Shown here one piece after another: positions 1 to 9,065 of a stretch of DNA of 64,000 bases; within the stretch, counting starts at the first letter, position 1; each line of letters begins with the position of its first letter. This stretch comes from Christiangramia echinicola DSM 19838 (GTDB taxonomy: Bacteria; Bacteroidota; Bacteroidia; Flavobacteriales; Flavobacteriaceae). A model generated the notes under the pieces. That model was given only the letters and a program-made list of their open reading frames with translations, was not told where the DNA came from and searched no databases. The translations under genes were made by a program, and so were the position numbers. Where the stretch lies: assembly GCF_000423065.1 (NCBI RefSeq), contig NZ_AUHG01000010.1, positions 620,001 through 684,000 of the forward strand, written 5' to 3'.

Positions 1-2481
1 AGGTTCGTTTTAATGCAATTTAGTACGGAAAATGGATCTACACCTCCAGCATTATTATTTGCTGTAGCCCAGGGACCAGACCCAGTGAATAGTGGCTGGT
101 ATACTTATCGTTTTGATCTGGAAGATTTACCAGATTACCCGAAGATCTCTGTCTGGAACGATGGTTATTATATAACTACGAATAAAAATGCACGAGCGCC
201 GCAGGGAGAAGAAGTTGTATTCGTTCTGGAGCGAGATAGGATGCTTCAGGGATCAGATGATGTTCGTATTCTCGGTTTTTCTCTCCCTGGAATAAGAAAT
301 AATGGATTTTATAGTCCCGCAGGGTTTAGTGTAGTTGGCAGGAATCTGCCTCCGCCGGGAAATGCCCCGATCATATATTTACAGGATGATGAATGGGCCG
401 GCGTTAATCAGGATCATTTAAAACTCTGGTTAATTAATGTAGACTGGAACAGTTTAGGAAATTCTACAATAGCAGAAAGTCAGGAGATCACTAACGGTAT
501 ATCTCCATTTGACGCCACTTTTGATGGGGGTAGTTTTCAAAACCTACCGCAACCTGGAGAAGCTGTAGATATTGATGCGTTACAGGGAGCTATGATGTAT
601 ATGACGCAATACAGAAGGTTTTCAGGATATAATTCGGTTGTGATGAATTTTGTAGTTGATGTAGAGCCTTCTCCGGCTAAACATGCCGGAATCAGGTGGT
701 ATGAACTTAGACAGCAAGCTGATGGGCAACCATGGACCGTTTATCAGGAAGGTACTTATGCTCCCGATGGTAGTGACAGGTTTAGCGGCAGTATCGGGAT
801 TGATCAAAGAGGCAATATAGGAATGGGATTTACTGTCGTTAACGACGATCCTAGTAAACCTGTCTTTCCTTCTATTAGATATACGGGTAGATTTGCAAAC
901 GATCCTTTAGGAACTATGACTGTTGAAGAGCAATCTATTGTAGAAGGCGATAGCCCACAGCCAAGACCCGAAGGTAGATATGGTGATTATGCACATTTAA
1001 GTATAGATCCGGTTGATGGGATCACATTCTGGCATAATGCGGAATATTTCAGGGGAACAGACCGGGTAAACAAAGTAGGGGTTTTTAGTTTTTCTGCAAC
1101 AGACCCAAATGATATTGGAGCTGTTTCGCTTATTTCTCCTCAGGATGCAACCTTGACTTCTGCTGAACAAATAAGTGTCAGGATTAGAAATTATGGATTG
1201 AATCCTCAGTCTAATTTTGAAGTTAGTTACAGTATCAATGGAGGTCCGCAGGTTACAGAGATTTTTACAGAATCTATAGGTCCGGAATCTTTTGCCACCT
1301 TTACTTTCGATGAAACCGCCGATCTTTCTAATGTTGGAGAGACCTATACTATTACCTTTTCAACGAATCTTGTGAACGATTCTAATAATAACAATGATAG
1401 TATAGACACCCAGGTTAGAAACTTACCTCCTCGTGATGTGGGAGTGGTTTCCATAGATTCACCTGAAACTTCAGAAGATCTTACGGCTAATGAAACTATC
1501 ACTATAACCATTGAAAATTTTGGGGGAGAACCACAACAGGATATACCGGTAAGTTATCAGATTGGTAATAATACCTTCGTGAACGAAACCTACAACCAGG
1601 TTCTTCCGGTTGGAGAAATAGCTGTTTACACCTTTAATCAAACCGCAAACTTCGAAGGTTCCGGAAGGTACTCTATCACAGCTACTACAAACCTTTCCGA
1701 AGATTTTGATCCCACCAATGATTCTATAACCGAATCTATAGTGAACCTTAATTGTATCCCTGATGGATCTGATTGTTCTGCCGGGGATGGAATATTTTAC
1801 TTTGAATTAGGAGATTTTCTGAATGAAAGAATTCCCTGTACTACAGGATATATAGACTTTTCTAAAGGTTCAACAGATCTGGACAGGTCTGTTGGAGAAT
1901 ACACGGTAACGGTAAAGACCAATTTTGCCGAGGATGACGTAGAAAAGTTTTCACTGTGGATAGATTTTAATGATAACGCAGTTTTTGAGGATGAAGAGAG
2001 ACTTATAACTTCTGAAGTTATTCCCGAAGAAGACAGGGCATTTTCATATGATTTCACTATCCCTTCAAACGCTAAGTTAGGGCAGCACTTGTTAAGGATC
2101 AGAGCTGGTGATACAAGTTTTTCGGGAGATCTGAATGATCCCTGTTCTGTAATGCAATATGGAACAACCCATGATTATTCAGTAAATATCATTGATGATA
2201 CATTAGATCCTGAGGATCTAATCCTCAATGAAGCTGACCTGGTAGTTGTATCTTATGGAAATAATATTTACAGGGCTATCATGGAAACTAATTATGATGA
2301 ACCTTTACGAATTACGGTGCATAATGTTCTTGGTCAGAAATTAATTGAAAACCAGATCGTGAACGAACGTGGAGATGCTTATGTCTATGAGATCGATATG
2401 TCTTATGCAGCTCCCGGAGTGTATCTTTTAAGAGTTGGAACCCGTGATTTCGGGAAGGTTGAAAGGTTTATAGTTAAGTAA
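1..2481 (+). CDS. T9SS-secreted multidomain protein (5' end outside window)
   Basis: The reading frame is open from base 1, upstream of the first in-window ATG at base 13, so this is the C-terminal part of a larger protein. Numbering from that ATG, the first ~350 residues look like repeat or propeller-like extracellular sequence that I cannot assign. Two CARDB-like beta-sandwich repeats follow (about 370-472 and 475-575), then a GEVED-type domain (about 580-735) with the typical LWIDFN and acidic calcium-site-like stretch. The last ~85 residues are a type A T9SS sorting domain (NVLGQKL, then GVYLLRV and a final FIVK). It is therefore probably exported by the type IX system to the cell surface or medium. 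The substrate is unknown. Confidence 0.85.
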   Translation, partial: RFVLMQFSTENGSTPPALLFAVAQGPDPVNSGWYTYRFDLEDLPDYPKISVWNDGYYITTNKNARAPQGEEVVFVLERDRMLQGSDDVRILGFSLPGIRNNGFYSPAGFSVVGRNLPPPGNAPIIYLQDDEWAGVNQDHLKLWLINVDWNSLGNSTIAESQEITNGISPFDATFDGGSFQNLPQPGEAVDIDALQGAMMYMTQYRRFSGYNSVVMNFVVDVEPSPAKHAGIRWYELRQQADGQPWTVYQEGTYAPDGSDRFSGSIGIDQRGNIGMGFTVVNDDPSKPVFPSIRYTGRFANDPLGTMTVEEQSIVEGDSPQPRPEGRYGDYAHLSIDPVDGITFWHNAEYFRGTDRVNKVGVFSFSATDPNDIGAVSLISPQDATLTSAEQISVRIRNYGLNPQSNFEVSYSINGGPQVTEIFTESIGPESFATFTFDETADLSNVGETYTITFSTNLVNDSNNNNDSIDTQVRNLPPRDVGVVSIDSPETSEDLTANETITITIENFGGEPQQDIPVSYQIGNNTFVNETYNQVLPVGEIAVYTFNQTANFEGSGRYSITATTNLSEDFDPTNDSITESIVNLNCIPDGSDCSAGDGIFYFELGDFLNERIPCTTGYIDFSKGSTDLDRSVGEYTVTVKTNFAEDDVEKFSLWIDFNDNAVFEDEERLITSEVIPEEDRAFSYDFTIPSNAKLGQHLLRIRAGDTSFSGDLNDPCSVMQYGTTHDYSVNIIDDTLDPEDLILNEADLVVVSYGNNIYRAIMETNYDEPLRITVHNVLGQKLIENQIVNERGDAYVYEIDMSYAAPGVYLLRVGTRDFGKVERFIVK

Positions 2482-2512
2482 GGTCTATTTCAAGACAATT
2501 TTTCAACTCTGC

Positions 2513-2542
2513 TTGTATTTACTTCATATTCCTTTATTTTTG
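2513..2542 (+). promoter_or_regulatory. Bacteroidota-type promoter of exodeoxyribonuclease III gene
   Basis: TTG at 2513-2515 is followed after 19 bases by TATTTTTG at 2535-2542. This matches the Bacteroidota housekeeping consensus (-33 TTG, -7 TAnnTTTG). The predicted transcript would start about 12 bases before the ATG at 2560. Confidence 0.6.
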
Positions 2543-2559
2543 AGGAAAATTGAATTTTC

Positions 2560-3321
2560 ATGACTATAATATCCTATAATGTAAACGGTATAAGAGCAGC
2601 CATTCGAAAAGGTTTTTTAGACTGGATCCAGCAGGCAAATCCAGATGTAGTATGCCTGCAGGAAATTAAAGCTCAACCGGAGCAATTGGATCTTTCAGAT
2701 TTTGAAAAAGCAGGGTACCCTTATCATTACTGGTATCCGGCGACGAAAAAAGGATATAGCGGAGTGGCTATTCTCAGTAAGACCGAGCCCAAGAATGTAG
2801 CCTATGGTACCGGGGTTGATTATATGGATTTTGAAGGTAGAAGCATCCGTGCCGATTTTGAGGATTTCTCTGTGATGAGTCTTTATCTGCCTTCAGGAAC
2901 CAATATTGCCAGATTGGAGCATAAGTTCAAATTCATGGACGATTTTCAGTTGTATATAGATCAATTGAAACAGCAATTCCCGAATTTAATTATCTGCGGC
3001 GATTATAATATTTGTCATGAGGCTATAGATATTCATGATCCAATGAGATTAAAGAATACTTCAGGATTTCTTCCGGAGGAAAGAGCCTGGATAGATGGTT
3101 TTATGAAAAGTGGTTTTATAGATTCCTTTAGACATTTTAACGACGAGCCAGATAATTATTCCTGGTGGAGTTACAGGGCAAATGCCCGAAATAACAATAA
3201 AGGATGGCGTATAGATTATAATCTGGTGTCTGAGCCTTTAAAAGATCGCATGAAAAGGGCAGTTATTTTGCCCGAAGCATACCATAGTGATCATTGTCCC
3301 GTTCTTGTAGAAATAGAATAA
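2560..3321 (+). CDS. xth: exodeoxyribonuclease III (AP endonuclease)
   Basis: 253 residues, the usual length of the ExoIII/ExoA family, which cuts DNA 5' to abasic sites in base excision repair and needs Mg2+. The family motifs are all present: SYNVNG at the N-terminus (Asn7), LQEIKA (metal-binding Glu35), CGDYNICH in the middle and SDHCPV at the C-terminus (catalytic Asp-His). It has its own promoter just upstream and is followed after 8 bases by the OmpA-type lipoprotein gene, so the two may share a transcript, although their jobs are unrelated. Confidence 0.95.
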   Translation: MTIISYNVNGIRAAIRKGFLDWIQQANPDVVCLQEIKAQPEQLDLSDFEKAGYPYHYWYPATKKGYSGVAILSKTEPKNVAYGTGVDYMDFEGRSIRADFEDFSVMSLYLPSGTNIARLEHKFKFMDDFQLYIDQLKQQFPNLIICGDYNICHEAIDIHDPMRLKNTSGFLPEERAWIDGFMKSGFIDSFRHFNDEPDNYSWWSYRANARNNNKGWRIDYNLVSEPLKDRMKRAVILPEAYHSDHCPVLVEIE

Positions 3322-3329
3322 TATTACTT

Positions 3330-4292
3330 ATGAAAATTAAAGTCCTAGGTTTTTTAGCATTAATGATTTCATTAACCTCTTGCGTTTCCTCCAAAAAATA
3401 CGGAGAACTGGAAAGCAGGAACGCAGATCTTCTTAGAGATAATCGTTCTATGAATGAAGATCTTGAGAGTTTAAGAAGCTCGAATAAAGATCTTGATGAC
3501 GAACTGAACAGGCTGAAATCTGATTTTGAAACTGCTACTACAGAGAAGAATGATTTAATGCAAAAGCTAACTGCTTTACAGAAGAATTATTCGAGTCTGG
3601 AGGATTCTTATGATGCCCTGGAAAAGAATAGTTCTGCCGCAATTGCTGAAAATTCAAGACAAAATCGCGAGCTATTAGCTCAACTAGATGAAAAAGAAGC
3701 GGCTTTGATCCAGGAAAAGAACAGGTTGGAAAAACTGGAAAAGGACCTTGCAGTAAGATCCCAAAGAATAGATGAGCTGGAAAGCGTTATTGCGGCGAAA
3801 GATGCGAAAATGAATGCTCTCAAAAATGCAGTTTCCAATGCCCTTACCAATTTTGAAGGGAAAGGACTTACCGTGGAACAAAGAGGAGGTAAAGTGTATG
3901 TTTCCATGGAAAATAAATTGCTTTTTGAGTCTGGTAGTTGGGCCGTTAATTCTGAAGGTAAAAAGGCAGTACAGCAACTAGGATCTGTTTTAGCTCAGAA
4001 TCCAGATATAGCTGTTCTAATTGAAGGACATACAGATAATGTGCCTTATGGTGGCAGTGGTCAGTTAAAAGATAACTGGGATCTTTCTACTAAGAGAGCA
4101 ACTTCTATCGTACATATCTTAAGAGAAAACTCGAACATCGATCCTCAGAATCTAACCGCGGCTGGAAAAGGTGAATTCGCACCTGTGGCTTCAAACGATT
4201 CAGAAGCAGGTAAAGCTAAGAACAGAAGGATCGAAGTTATACTTACGCCAAAGCTTGATGAGATCACTAAATTACTGAATGAAACAAACTAA
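3330..4292 (+). CDS. OmpA family lipoprotein with coiled coil
   Basis: I place the start at ATG 3330, inside a longer open frame, because it gives a clean lipoprotein signal: MKIKVLG, a hydrophobic core, then LTSC with Cys19 as lipidation site. The product is 320 residues. Residues ~25-175 are rich in E, K, L, N and S in a heptad-like pattern (long coiled coil). Residues ~190-315 form an OmpA/MotB C-terminal domain with the peptidoglycan-binding signature (LIEGHTDNVP, then NRRIEV). It likely tethers the outer membrane to peptidoglycan. It ends 14 bases from a convergent gene; I see no clear terminator between them. Confidence 0.88.
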   Translation: MKIKVLGFLALMISLTSCVSSKKYGELESRNADLLRDNRSMNEDLESLRSSNKDLDDELNRLKSDFETATTEKNDLMQKLTALQKNYSSLEDSYDALEKNSSAAIAENSRQNRELLAQLDEKEAALIQEKNRLEKLEKDLAVRSQRIDELESVIAAKDAKMNALKNAVSNALTNFEGKGLTVEQRGGKVYVSMENKLLFESGSWAVNSEGKKAVQQLGSVLAQNPDIAVLIEGHTDNVPYGGSGQLKDNWDLSTKRATSIVHILRENSNIDPQNLTAAGKGEFAPVASNDSEAGKAKNRRIEVILTPKLDEITKLLNETN

Positions 4293-4306
4293 ATGTTTCA
4301 GAAAGA

Positions 4307-5275
4307 TCAGGAATAGTGTTTTTTAATAATGGCTTTAGTGTGTTCAAGGTCTTTAAAAACCTCGTAGGTCTTGCCCTGTGTTCTCATCGCACCTAGAGTG
4401 TTAGCATATCTGGCGGCAATTATTTCGTCATTATGATAGGCAAATCCATAGGCCAGGCCACCCGCGAAAGAATCACCACAACCTGTTGTGTCTATCACTT
4501 CATCTACCGGAACAGATGGGATGAACTCTTTATTTATTTTACCATCTTTCATTGAATATGCTACACATCCGCGAGAGTCGAGGGTCACATATAATACGTC
4601 CACTCCTTTTTCCAGTACATAAGCTCCAAAATCGTCCAGGTGTTCTGTATTTTCTTCATCATAATGCCCCATTTCATCTATGTCATATTCATTTTTGAAC
4701 CAGCAGCACATAGACTCTTCAAGATTCATTTTAAGAACGTCGATATAGGGTAGCCATTCATCGATATCTATCCAGTATTTTCGTTCTCTGCTACCATTTA
4801 TATTCATTGCAGTTGTAGGGCCGTGAGCATCAAATATTACAATTCCTGCACTATTTTCTTTAATGTATTTTAAAGTGCTAAGGGATATCTCGAAGTCTGT
4901 AATAGGTACAAATACAAAAGCATCTGAATCAAGAAATGGCTTTACATCCTCCGGTAAAATTGGATTCATAAATGCTGTTTGCTTCTCCAGTCGATTGTTC
5001 TGGTCCAGAAATTTTAATTCGATTACGGTTCCTCGATCACTATTGCAATCTAGTCCGCGTAAATCTACATTCTTGTAAGGAGCGAATAGTTCTGATATTT
5101 CAGCATGATCTTTTTTATGTACATGAGAAATAACCTTTACCTCACCATTTCCCTGCATCAACTTAGCCAGGGCGATCGCGGGATGGGTTGCACAGCCATA
5201 TTTCTGTATTGTTTCATTCTTATGGGTTAAAATGGTGTCCCGGGGAATGGGACCTAAAATGGCTATTTTCTTCAT
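4307..5275 (-). CDS. PfkB-family carbohydrate/nucleoside kinase
   Basis: 322 residues, the ribokinase/PfkB fold. The C-terminal family signature DTTGCGDSFAGG (residues 262-273) holds the catalytic Asp268; Cys replaces the usual Ala of GAGD, which is common. The N-terminal signature is weak, starting MKKIAILGPIPRDTI. The substrate cannot be read from sequence; sugar, adenosine and other small-molecule kinases share this fold. It is a single gene, divergent from an aldo/keto reductase across a 193-base gap that contains a perfect inverted repeat. Confidence 0.85.
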   Translation of the reverse strand: MKKIAILGPIPRDTILTHKNETIQKYGCATHPAIALAKLMQGNGEVKVISHVHKKDHAEISELFAPYKNVDLRGLDCNSDRGTVIELKFLDQNNRLEKQTAFMNPILPEDVKPFLDSDAFVFVPITDFEISLSTLKYIKENSAGIVIFDAHGPTTAMNINGSRERKYWIDIDEWLPYIDVLKMNLEESMCCWFKNEYDIDEMGHYDEENTEHLDDFGAYVLEKGVDVLYVTLDSRGCVAYSMKDGKINKEFIPSVPVDEVIDTTGCGDSFAGGLAYGFAYHNDEIIAARYANTLGAMRTQGKTYEVFKDLEHTKAIIKKHYS

Positions 5276-5329
5276 CTGTAATGATTAAAACTTCTGAAAT
5301 TCCTCCAGCAATTCGCTGATAAACATAAA

Positions 5330-5351
5330 GGTAAGTTATATAAAACTTACC
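5330..5351. promoter_or_regulatory. perfect inverted repeat, candidate operator
   Basis: GGTAAGTT, six bases, AACTTACC. The 8-bp arms are exact. It lies in the 193-base gap between two divergent genes (kinase on the left, aldo/keto reductase on the right), 55 bases from the kinase start. No T-run follows, so it does not look like a terminator. A regulator-binding site is inferred. Confidence 0.4.
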
Positions 5352-5468
5352 GAAAAATGATATTTTCATATTGAGGTAACCCACCTTCTTTATAAGAAAT
5401 ATTGATGGTCTTCGGGTTTTATGCTTTACCTAATTATCCTAAATTGCGGCCTCAATGCATAATTTACT

Positions 5469-6506
5469 ATGAAATATACTACTCTCCCGAATACAGATAT
5501 AAAAGTTAGTAAGATCTGCCTGGGTTCTATGACCTGGGGACAGCAGAATACTGAAGCCGAAGGTCACGAACAAATTGATTTTGCTCTGGATAATGGAGTA
5601 AATTTCATTGATACGGCAGAGATGTATTCTATTCCTGCAGATCCTAAGACGCAGGGAAGTACTGAAAGTATAATTGGTACCTGGCTCAAAAAAACCGGGA
5701 GAAGAGAAGATGTGGTGATCGCCTCGAAAGTAGCGGGTCCTTCAGAGATGGTTTCTCATATTAGGCCAGAACTTGGGTTTCATAAAGAAGCAATTGAAGA
5801 CGCGTTACATAAAAGCCTGAAAAGACTACAAACAGATCATATAGATCTTTATCAATTACACTGGCCAGAGAGAAATACTAACTTCTTCGGGAAAAGAGGA
5901 TATGATCATGCTGAAGATGAAGCATGGGAGGAGAATTTCAGAGAGGTTCTGGAGAGTTTAAATGAATATGTAAAGCAGGGTAAGATCAAACAGATTGGTC
6001 TTTCAAATGAAACACCTTATGGTTTGATGCGTTTTCTGGAAGAAAGCAGAAAGCATGATCTTCCAAGGGTTTCTACCGTACAGAACCCATATAATTTATT
6101 GAACAGGAAAGATGAAATCGGGCTTACCGAAATTTACCATCGTGAAAACGTAGGTCTTTATCCATACTCTCCATTGGGAATGGGGACTTTAAGTGGAAAG
6201 CACCTTGATGGAATAAAAGAGAATACCAGGTTAAGTCTATTTCCGCAGTATAAAAGATATTCTAATGAAGAAGCTATTAAAGCTACCAGAGCGTATAAGA
6301 ATTTAGCCGATGAGCATGGGCTGAGTTTAACTCATTTAGCACTGGCATTTGTGAATCAGCAGCCATTTGTGACCAGTAATATTATTGGAGCAACAAGTAT
6401 CGAGCAGTTAGAAGAAAATATTAGTAGTATAGATGTTGTTCTTTCTGAAGAGATATTAGAAGGGATCGATAAGATCCATAATTCTATTCCAAATCCAGCT
6501 CCTTAA
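5469..6506 (+). CDS. aldo/keto reductase, Tas-like
   Basis: 345 residues, within the range of the Tas/YghZ-type NADP(H)-dependent aldo/keto reductases. The TIM-barrel catalytic residues are visible: Asp and Tyr in FIDTAEMY, Lys in ASKVAG, His in YQLHWPERN. The segment after EMYSIPADPKTQGSTE is typical of the Tas subfamily. It probably reduces an aldehyde or ketone in the cytoplasm; the substrate is unknown. Its stop codon overlaps that of the convergent M23 peptidase gene by 4 bases. Confidence 0.9.
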   Translation: MKYTTLPNTDIKVSKICLGSMTWGQQNTEAEGHEQIDFALDNGVNFIDTAEMYSIPADPKTQGSTESIIGTWLKKTGRREDVVIASKVAGPSEMVSHIRPELGFHKEAIEDALHKSLKRLQTDHIDLYQLHWPERNTNFFGKRGYDHAEDEAWEENFREVLESLNEYVKQGKIKQIGLSNETPYGLMRFLEESRKHDLPRVSTVQNPYNLLNRKDEIGLTEIYHRENVGLYPYSPLGMGTLSGKHLDGIKENTRLSLFPQYKRYSNEEAIKATRAYKNLADEHGLSLTHLALAFVNQQPFVTSNIIGATSIEQLEENISSIDVVLSEEILEGIDKIHNSIPNPAP

Positions 6507-7639
6507 TAAGCAGACCTAACCAGGCTTTCGTGAATGTACATGGAACGGTCCAGGCTATCGCGAACGTGGAACCAGTCGGTTGTTTTCCCCTGAACAAAAA
6601 GGAGTTCACCTTCCTGTCCTGTTTTAACGACCCTAGAATTACTGGAAGCGGGTTTATTTCTAAAATTAGCTTTGGCTGTATTCACCTTTAATCTGGTGGC
6701 AAACTCACTATTATTCGCTGAAATATCCTGAGCATCTTCAGTTAAGTAAACAAAACCAATGGGATCTAAAGCGCCCTGGTTACTTTTATAGATTCCAAAA
6801 TGTAAATGCGGAGGAGTCGTTCTGGCATTTCCGGAGTTTCCAACAAATCCTAAAGTGTCTCCTTGTTCTACTTTATTAAGTCCAGGAATAATGCTATCCA
6901 GATGGGCGTAATACAGCGATTGTCTACGTTTTCTATCCCTAAGCCAAACCTGTTTGCCTCCCAGTCCTTTTTCTCCGGTAAATCCAATTCGTCCAGAAGT
7001 CGCTGCGACTACCGGGGTACCTCGATCGGCAAAAATATCTATTCCCTTATGATCCCTGCGACCACCATCGCGAATATCTCCCCAGTAACTACCAATATCA
7101 GCATTCTTTCCATTAGATACCGGGAATAGATAGGTAGGAGATTTTTTAATCTGAATATGAAAGGGAGTATTTGCTTCGATTTCTGGCTGAAAGATCAATT
7201 TGTAAAGCCCTTTTTCCTGAACCTCAAATCTTAATTTTTTCGTTTCTCCCTCTCCAGATTTTACTCTTTCAAAACTTTTATTCTGGTCTTTTACCTTTTT
7301 GTATAATTCTGAAAAAACCAGCGTAAAGGAACTGTCAGTAATAAATTCGGCTTCTATAACTTCACCTGGAATAAGATAGGTTTGATAGGAATATACCGCA
7401 AAGTTCCTGGGTTTTAATTCTCCAGATTCGGTATAGGGCAACTCAATTTCCAAGCTATCTCGTAATGCTACCTTAACACGGTCCTCCCATATTTGAAAAA
7501 GCTCATCTGAAATTTCATTGTTTTTCTGGTACTTTTCCTTTTCAGAAAGTCCAGTAATGAGTTGCTCTGCCTTCTCCATTTGCGTACAGGAAGAAAGGAT
7601 CAGGAGAAAAAGTACAAAGGAAAATTTAGATAATTGCAT
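6503..7639 (-). CDS. M23 family peptidase lipoprotein with SH3 domain
   Basis: 378 residues. The N-terminus is a lipoprotein signal (hydrophobic core, LSSC, Cys18). Residues ~180-285 are a LytM/M23 zinc endopeptidase with a complete site: His197 and Asp201 in HKGID, His246 in YYAHLD, and His278/His280 in PHLHFG. Residues ~311-378 resemble a bacterial SH3 domain. It probably cuts peptidoglycan cross-bridges from the periplasmic face of a membrane. It is the last gene of the minus-strand run starting at panC, 42 bases after radA. Confidence 0.9.
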   Translation of the reverse strand: MQLSKFSFVLFLLILSSCTQMEKAEQLITGLSEKEKYQKNNEISDELFQIWEDRVKVALRDSLEIELPYTESGELKPRNFAVYSYQTYLIPGEVIEAEFITDSSFTLVFSELYKKVKDQNKSFERVKSGEGETKKLRFEVQEKGLYKLIFQPEIEANTPFHIQIKKSPTYLFPVSNGKNADIGSYWGDIRDGGRRDHKGIDIFADRGTPVVAATSGRIGFTGEKGLGGKQVWLRDRKRRQSLYYAHLDSIIPGLNKVEQGDTLGFVGNSGNARTTPPHLHFGIYKSNQGALDPIGFVYLTEDAQDISANNSEFATRLKVNTAKANFRNKPASSNSRVVKTGQEGELLFVQGKTTDWFHVRDSLDRSMYIHESLVRSAY

Positions 7640-7681
7640 GTTACTCGAGTTGAGTTATTTGTATCAGCAATTATGCCAGTT

Positions 7682-9046
7682 CTAGCCAAAAAGATGCGAT
7701 ACTACATCTTCTATCTTGGCAACTTTTACGATTCTTATCTGGAAATTGCCTTTAGGGATCTTGCTTTGCTTTGAAACCATGATAGAGGCAAAACCAAGTT
7801 TCTCAGCTTCCAGAATTCGTTGCTCGATCCTGGTTACAGGTCTAATCTCACCAGCCAGACCAACTTCAGCGGCAAAACAAGTGTCTTTTTGCAACGCGAT
7901 ATCTTCATTCGATGATAATATAGCTGCAATTACGGCCAGATCTATAGCTGGATCATCCACGCTAATTCCGCCGGTAACGTTCAGAAAAACATCCTTTGCT
8001 CCAAGTCTGAATCCTGCTCTTTTTTCAAGTACAGCTAAGAGCATATTCAGCCTTTTTGCATTGTAACCTGTGGTGGAGCGTTGAGGTGTGCCGTAAACAG
8101 CAGTGCTTACCAATGCCTGGATTTCTATCATTAAAGGTCGCATGCCTTCCAGGGTGGAGGCAATTGCCGTTCCGCTAAGATCTTCGTCATTCTTTGAAAT
8201 TAGGATCTCAGAGGGATTGGTTACTTCTCTCAGGCCGCTGCCCTGCATTTCATATATACCAAGTTCATGAGTAGAACCAAAGCGATTCTTATGTGCTCTT
8301 AGAATTCTATAAACATGATTTCTATCGCCCTCGAATTGTAGCACGGTATCTACCATATGCTCCAGAACTTTAGGGCCGGCGATACTTCCTTCTTTGGTAA
8401 TATGGCCAATGAGGATCACGGGTGTATTACTTTCCTTGGCGAATTTTATAAGTTCAGCGGTGCATTCCCTGATCTGGGAAATACTGCCGGGTGAACTCTC
8501 AATATAATCGCTGTGAAGTGTTTGTATGGAATCTATGATTACAACTTCTGGAGTAATTTCTTCTACTTGTCGAAAGATATTCTGAGTTTTTGTTTCAGTT
8601 AAAATGAAACAGTTTGCCGGATTGGGATTTATCCTTTCAGCCCGCATTTTAATTTGCTGCTGACTTTCCTCTCCGGAAACGTAAAGTACCCGGTATTTTA
8701 ATCCGAGTGAAATTTGTAGTAGTAGTGTGCTTTTCCCAATCCCGGGTTCACCTCCAAGTAAAGTCAAAGAGCCTGGGACAATACCACCACCAAGTACCCG
8801 GTCTAATTCATTATTTCCGGTATTCATCCGGTTTTGAGGAGTGTTCTCTATTTCAGCGATAAGTAAAGGCCTGGCGGCTTTCTTGGCTTCCTTTTTAGCT
8901 GAGGTTTTCCAGTCTTTTGGATCTGCCTTTTGAACCAGTTCTTCAACAATTGTATTCCAGTCTCCACAGGAGTTACATTTCCCCTGCCATTTGGAATATT
9001 GAGCTCCACATTTCTGACAAAAATAAGTAGTCTTAACCTTGGCCAT
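7682..9046 (-). CDS. radA: DNA repair protein RadA
   Basis: 454 residues, full length. The order of parts is canonical: N-terminal zinc finger (Cys10, Cys13, Cys24, Cys27), RecA-like ATPase with Walker A GGEPGIGKST (98-107) and Walker B VVIIDS, the RadA signature KNRFG (253-257), and a C-terminal Lon-protease-like domain. RadA processes recombination intermediates and drives branch migration. It lies 19 bases after the esterase-like gene, within the same minus-strand run. Confidence 0.96.
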   Translation of the reverse strand: MAKVKTTYFCQKCGAQYSKWQGKCNSCGDWNTIVEELVQKADPKDWKTSAKKEAKKAARPLLIAEIENTPQNRMNTGNNELDRVLGGGIVPGSLTLLGGEPGIGKSTLLLQISLGLKYRVLYVSGEESQQQIKMRAERINPNPANCFILTETKTQNIFRQVEEITPEVVIIDSIQTLHSDYIESSPGSISQIRECTAELIKFAKESNTPVILIGHITKEGSIAGPKVLEHMVDTVLQFEGDRNHVYRILRAHKNRFGSTHELGIYEMQGSGLREVTNPSEILISKNDEDLSGTAIASTLEGMRPLMIEIQALVSTAVYGTPQRSTTGYNAKRLNMLLAVLEKRAGFRLGAKDVFLNVTGGISVDDPAIDLAVIAAILSSNEDIALQKDTCFAAEVGLAGEIRPVTRIEQRILEAEKLGFASIMVSKQSKIPKGNFQIRIVKVAKIEDVVSHLFG

Positions 9047-9065
9047 TTAACTGATCGATTTTATG

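Noticed and set aside
4863-5078. 71-residue plus-strand frame within the PfkB gene
   Set aside because: It lies entirely opposite a well-supported gene and has no family features.
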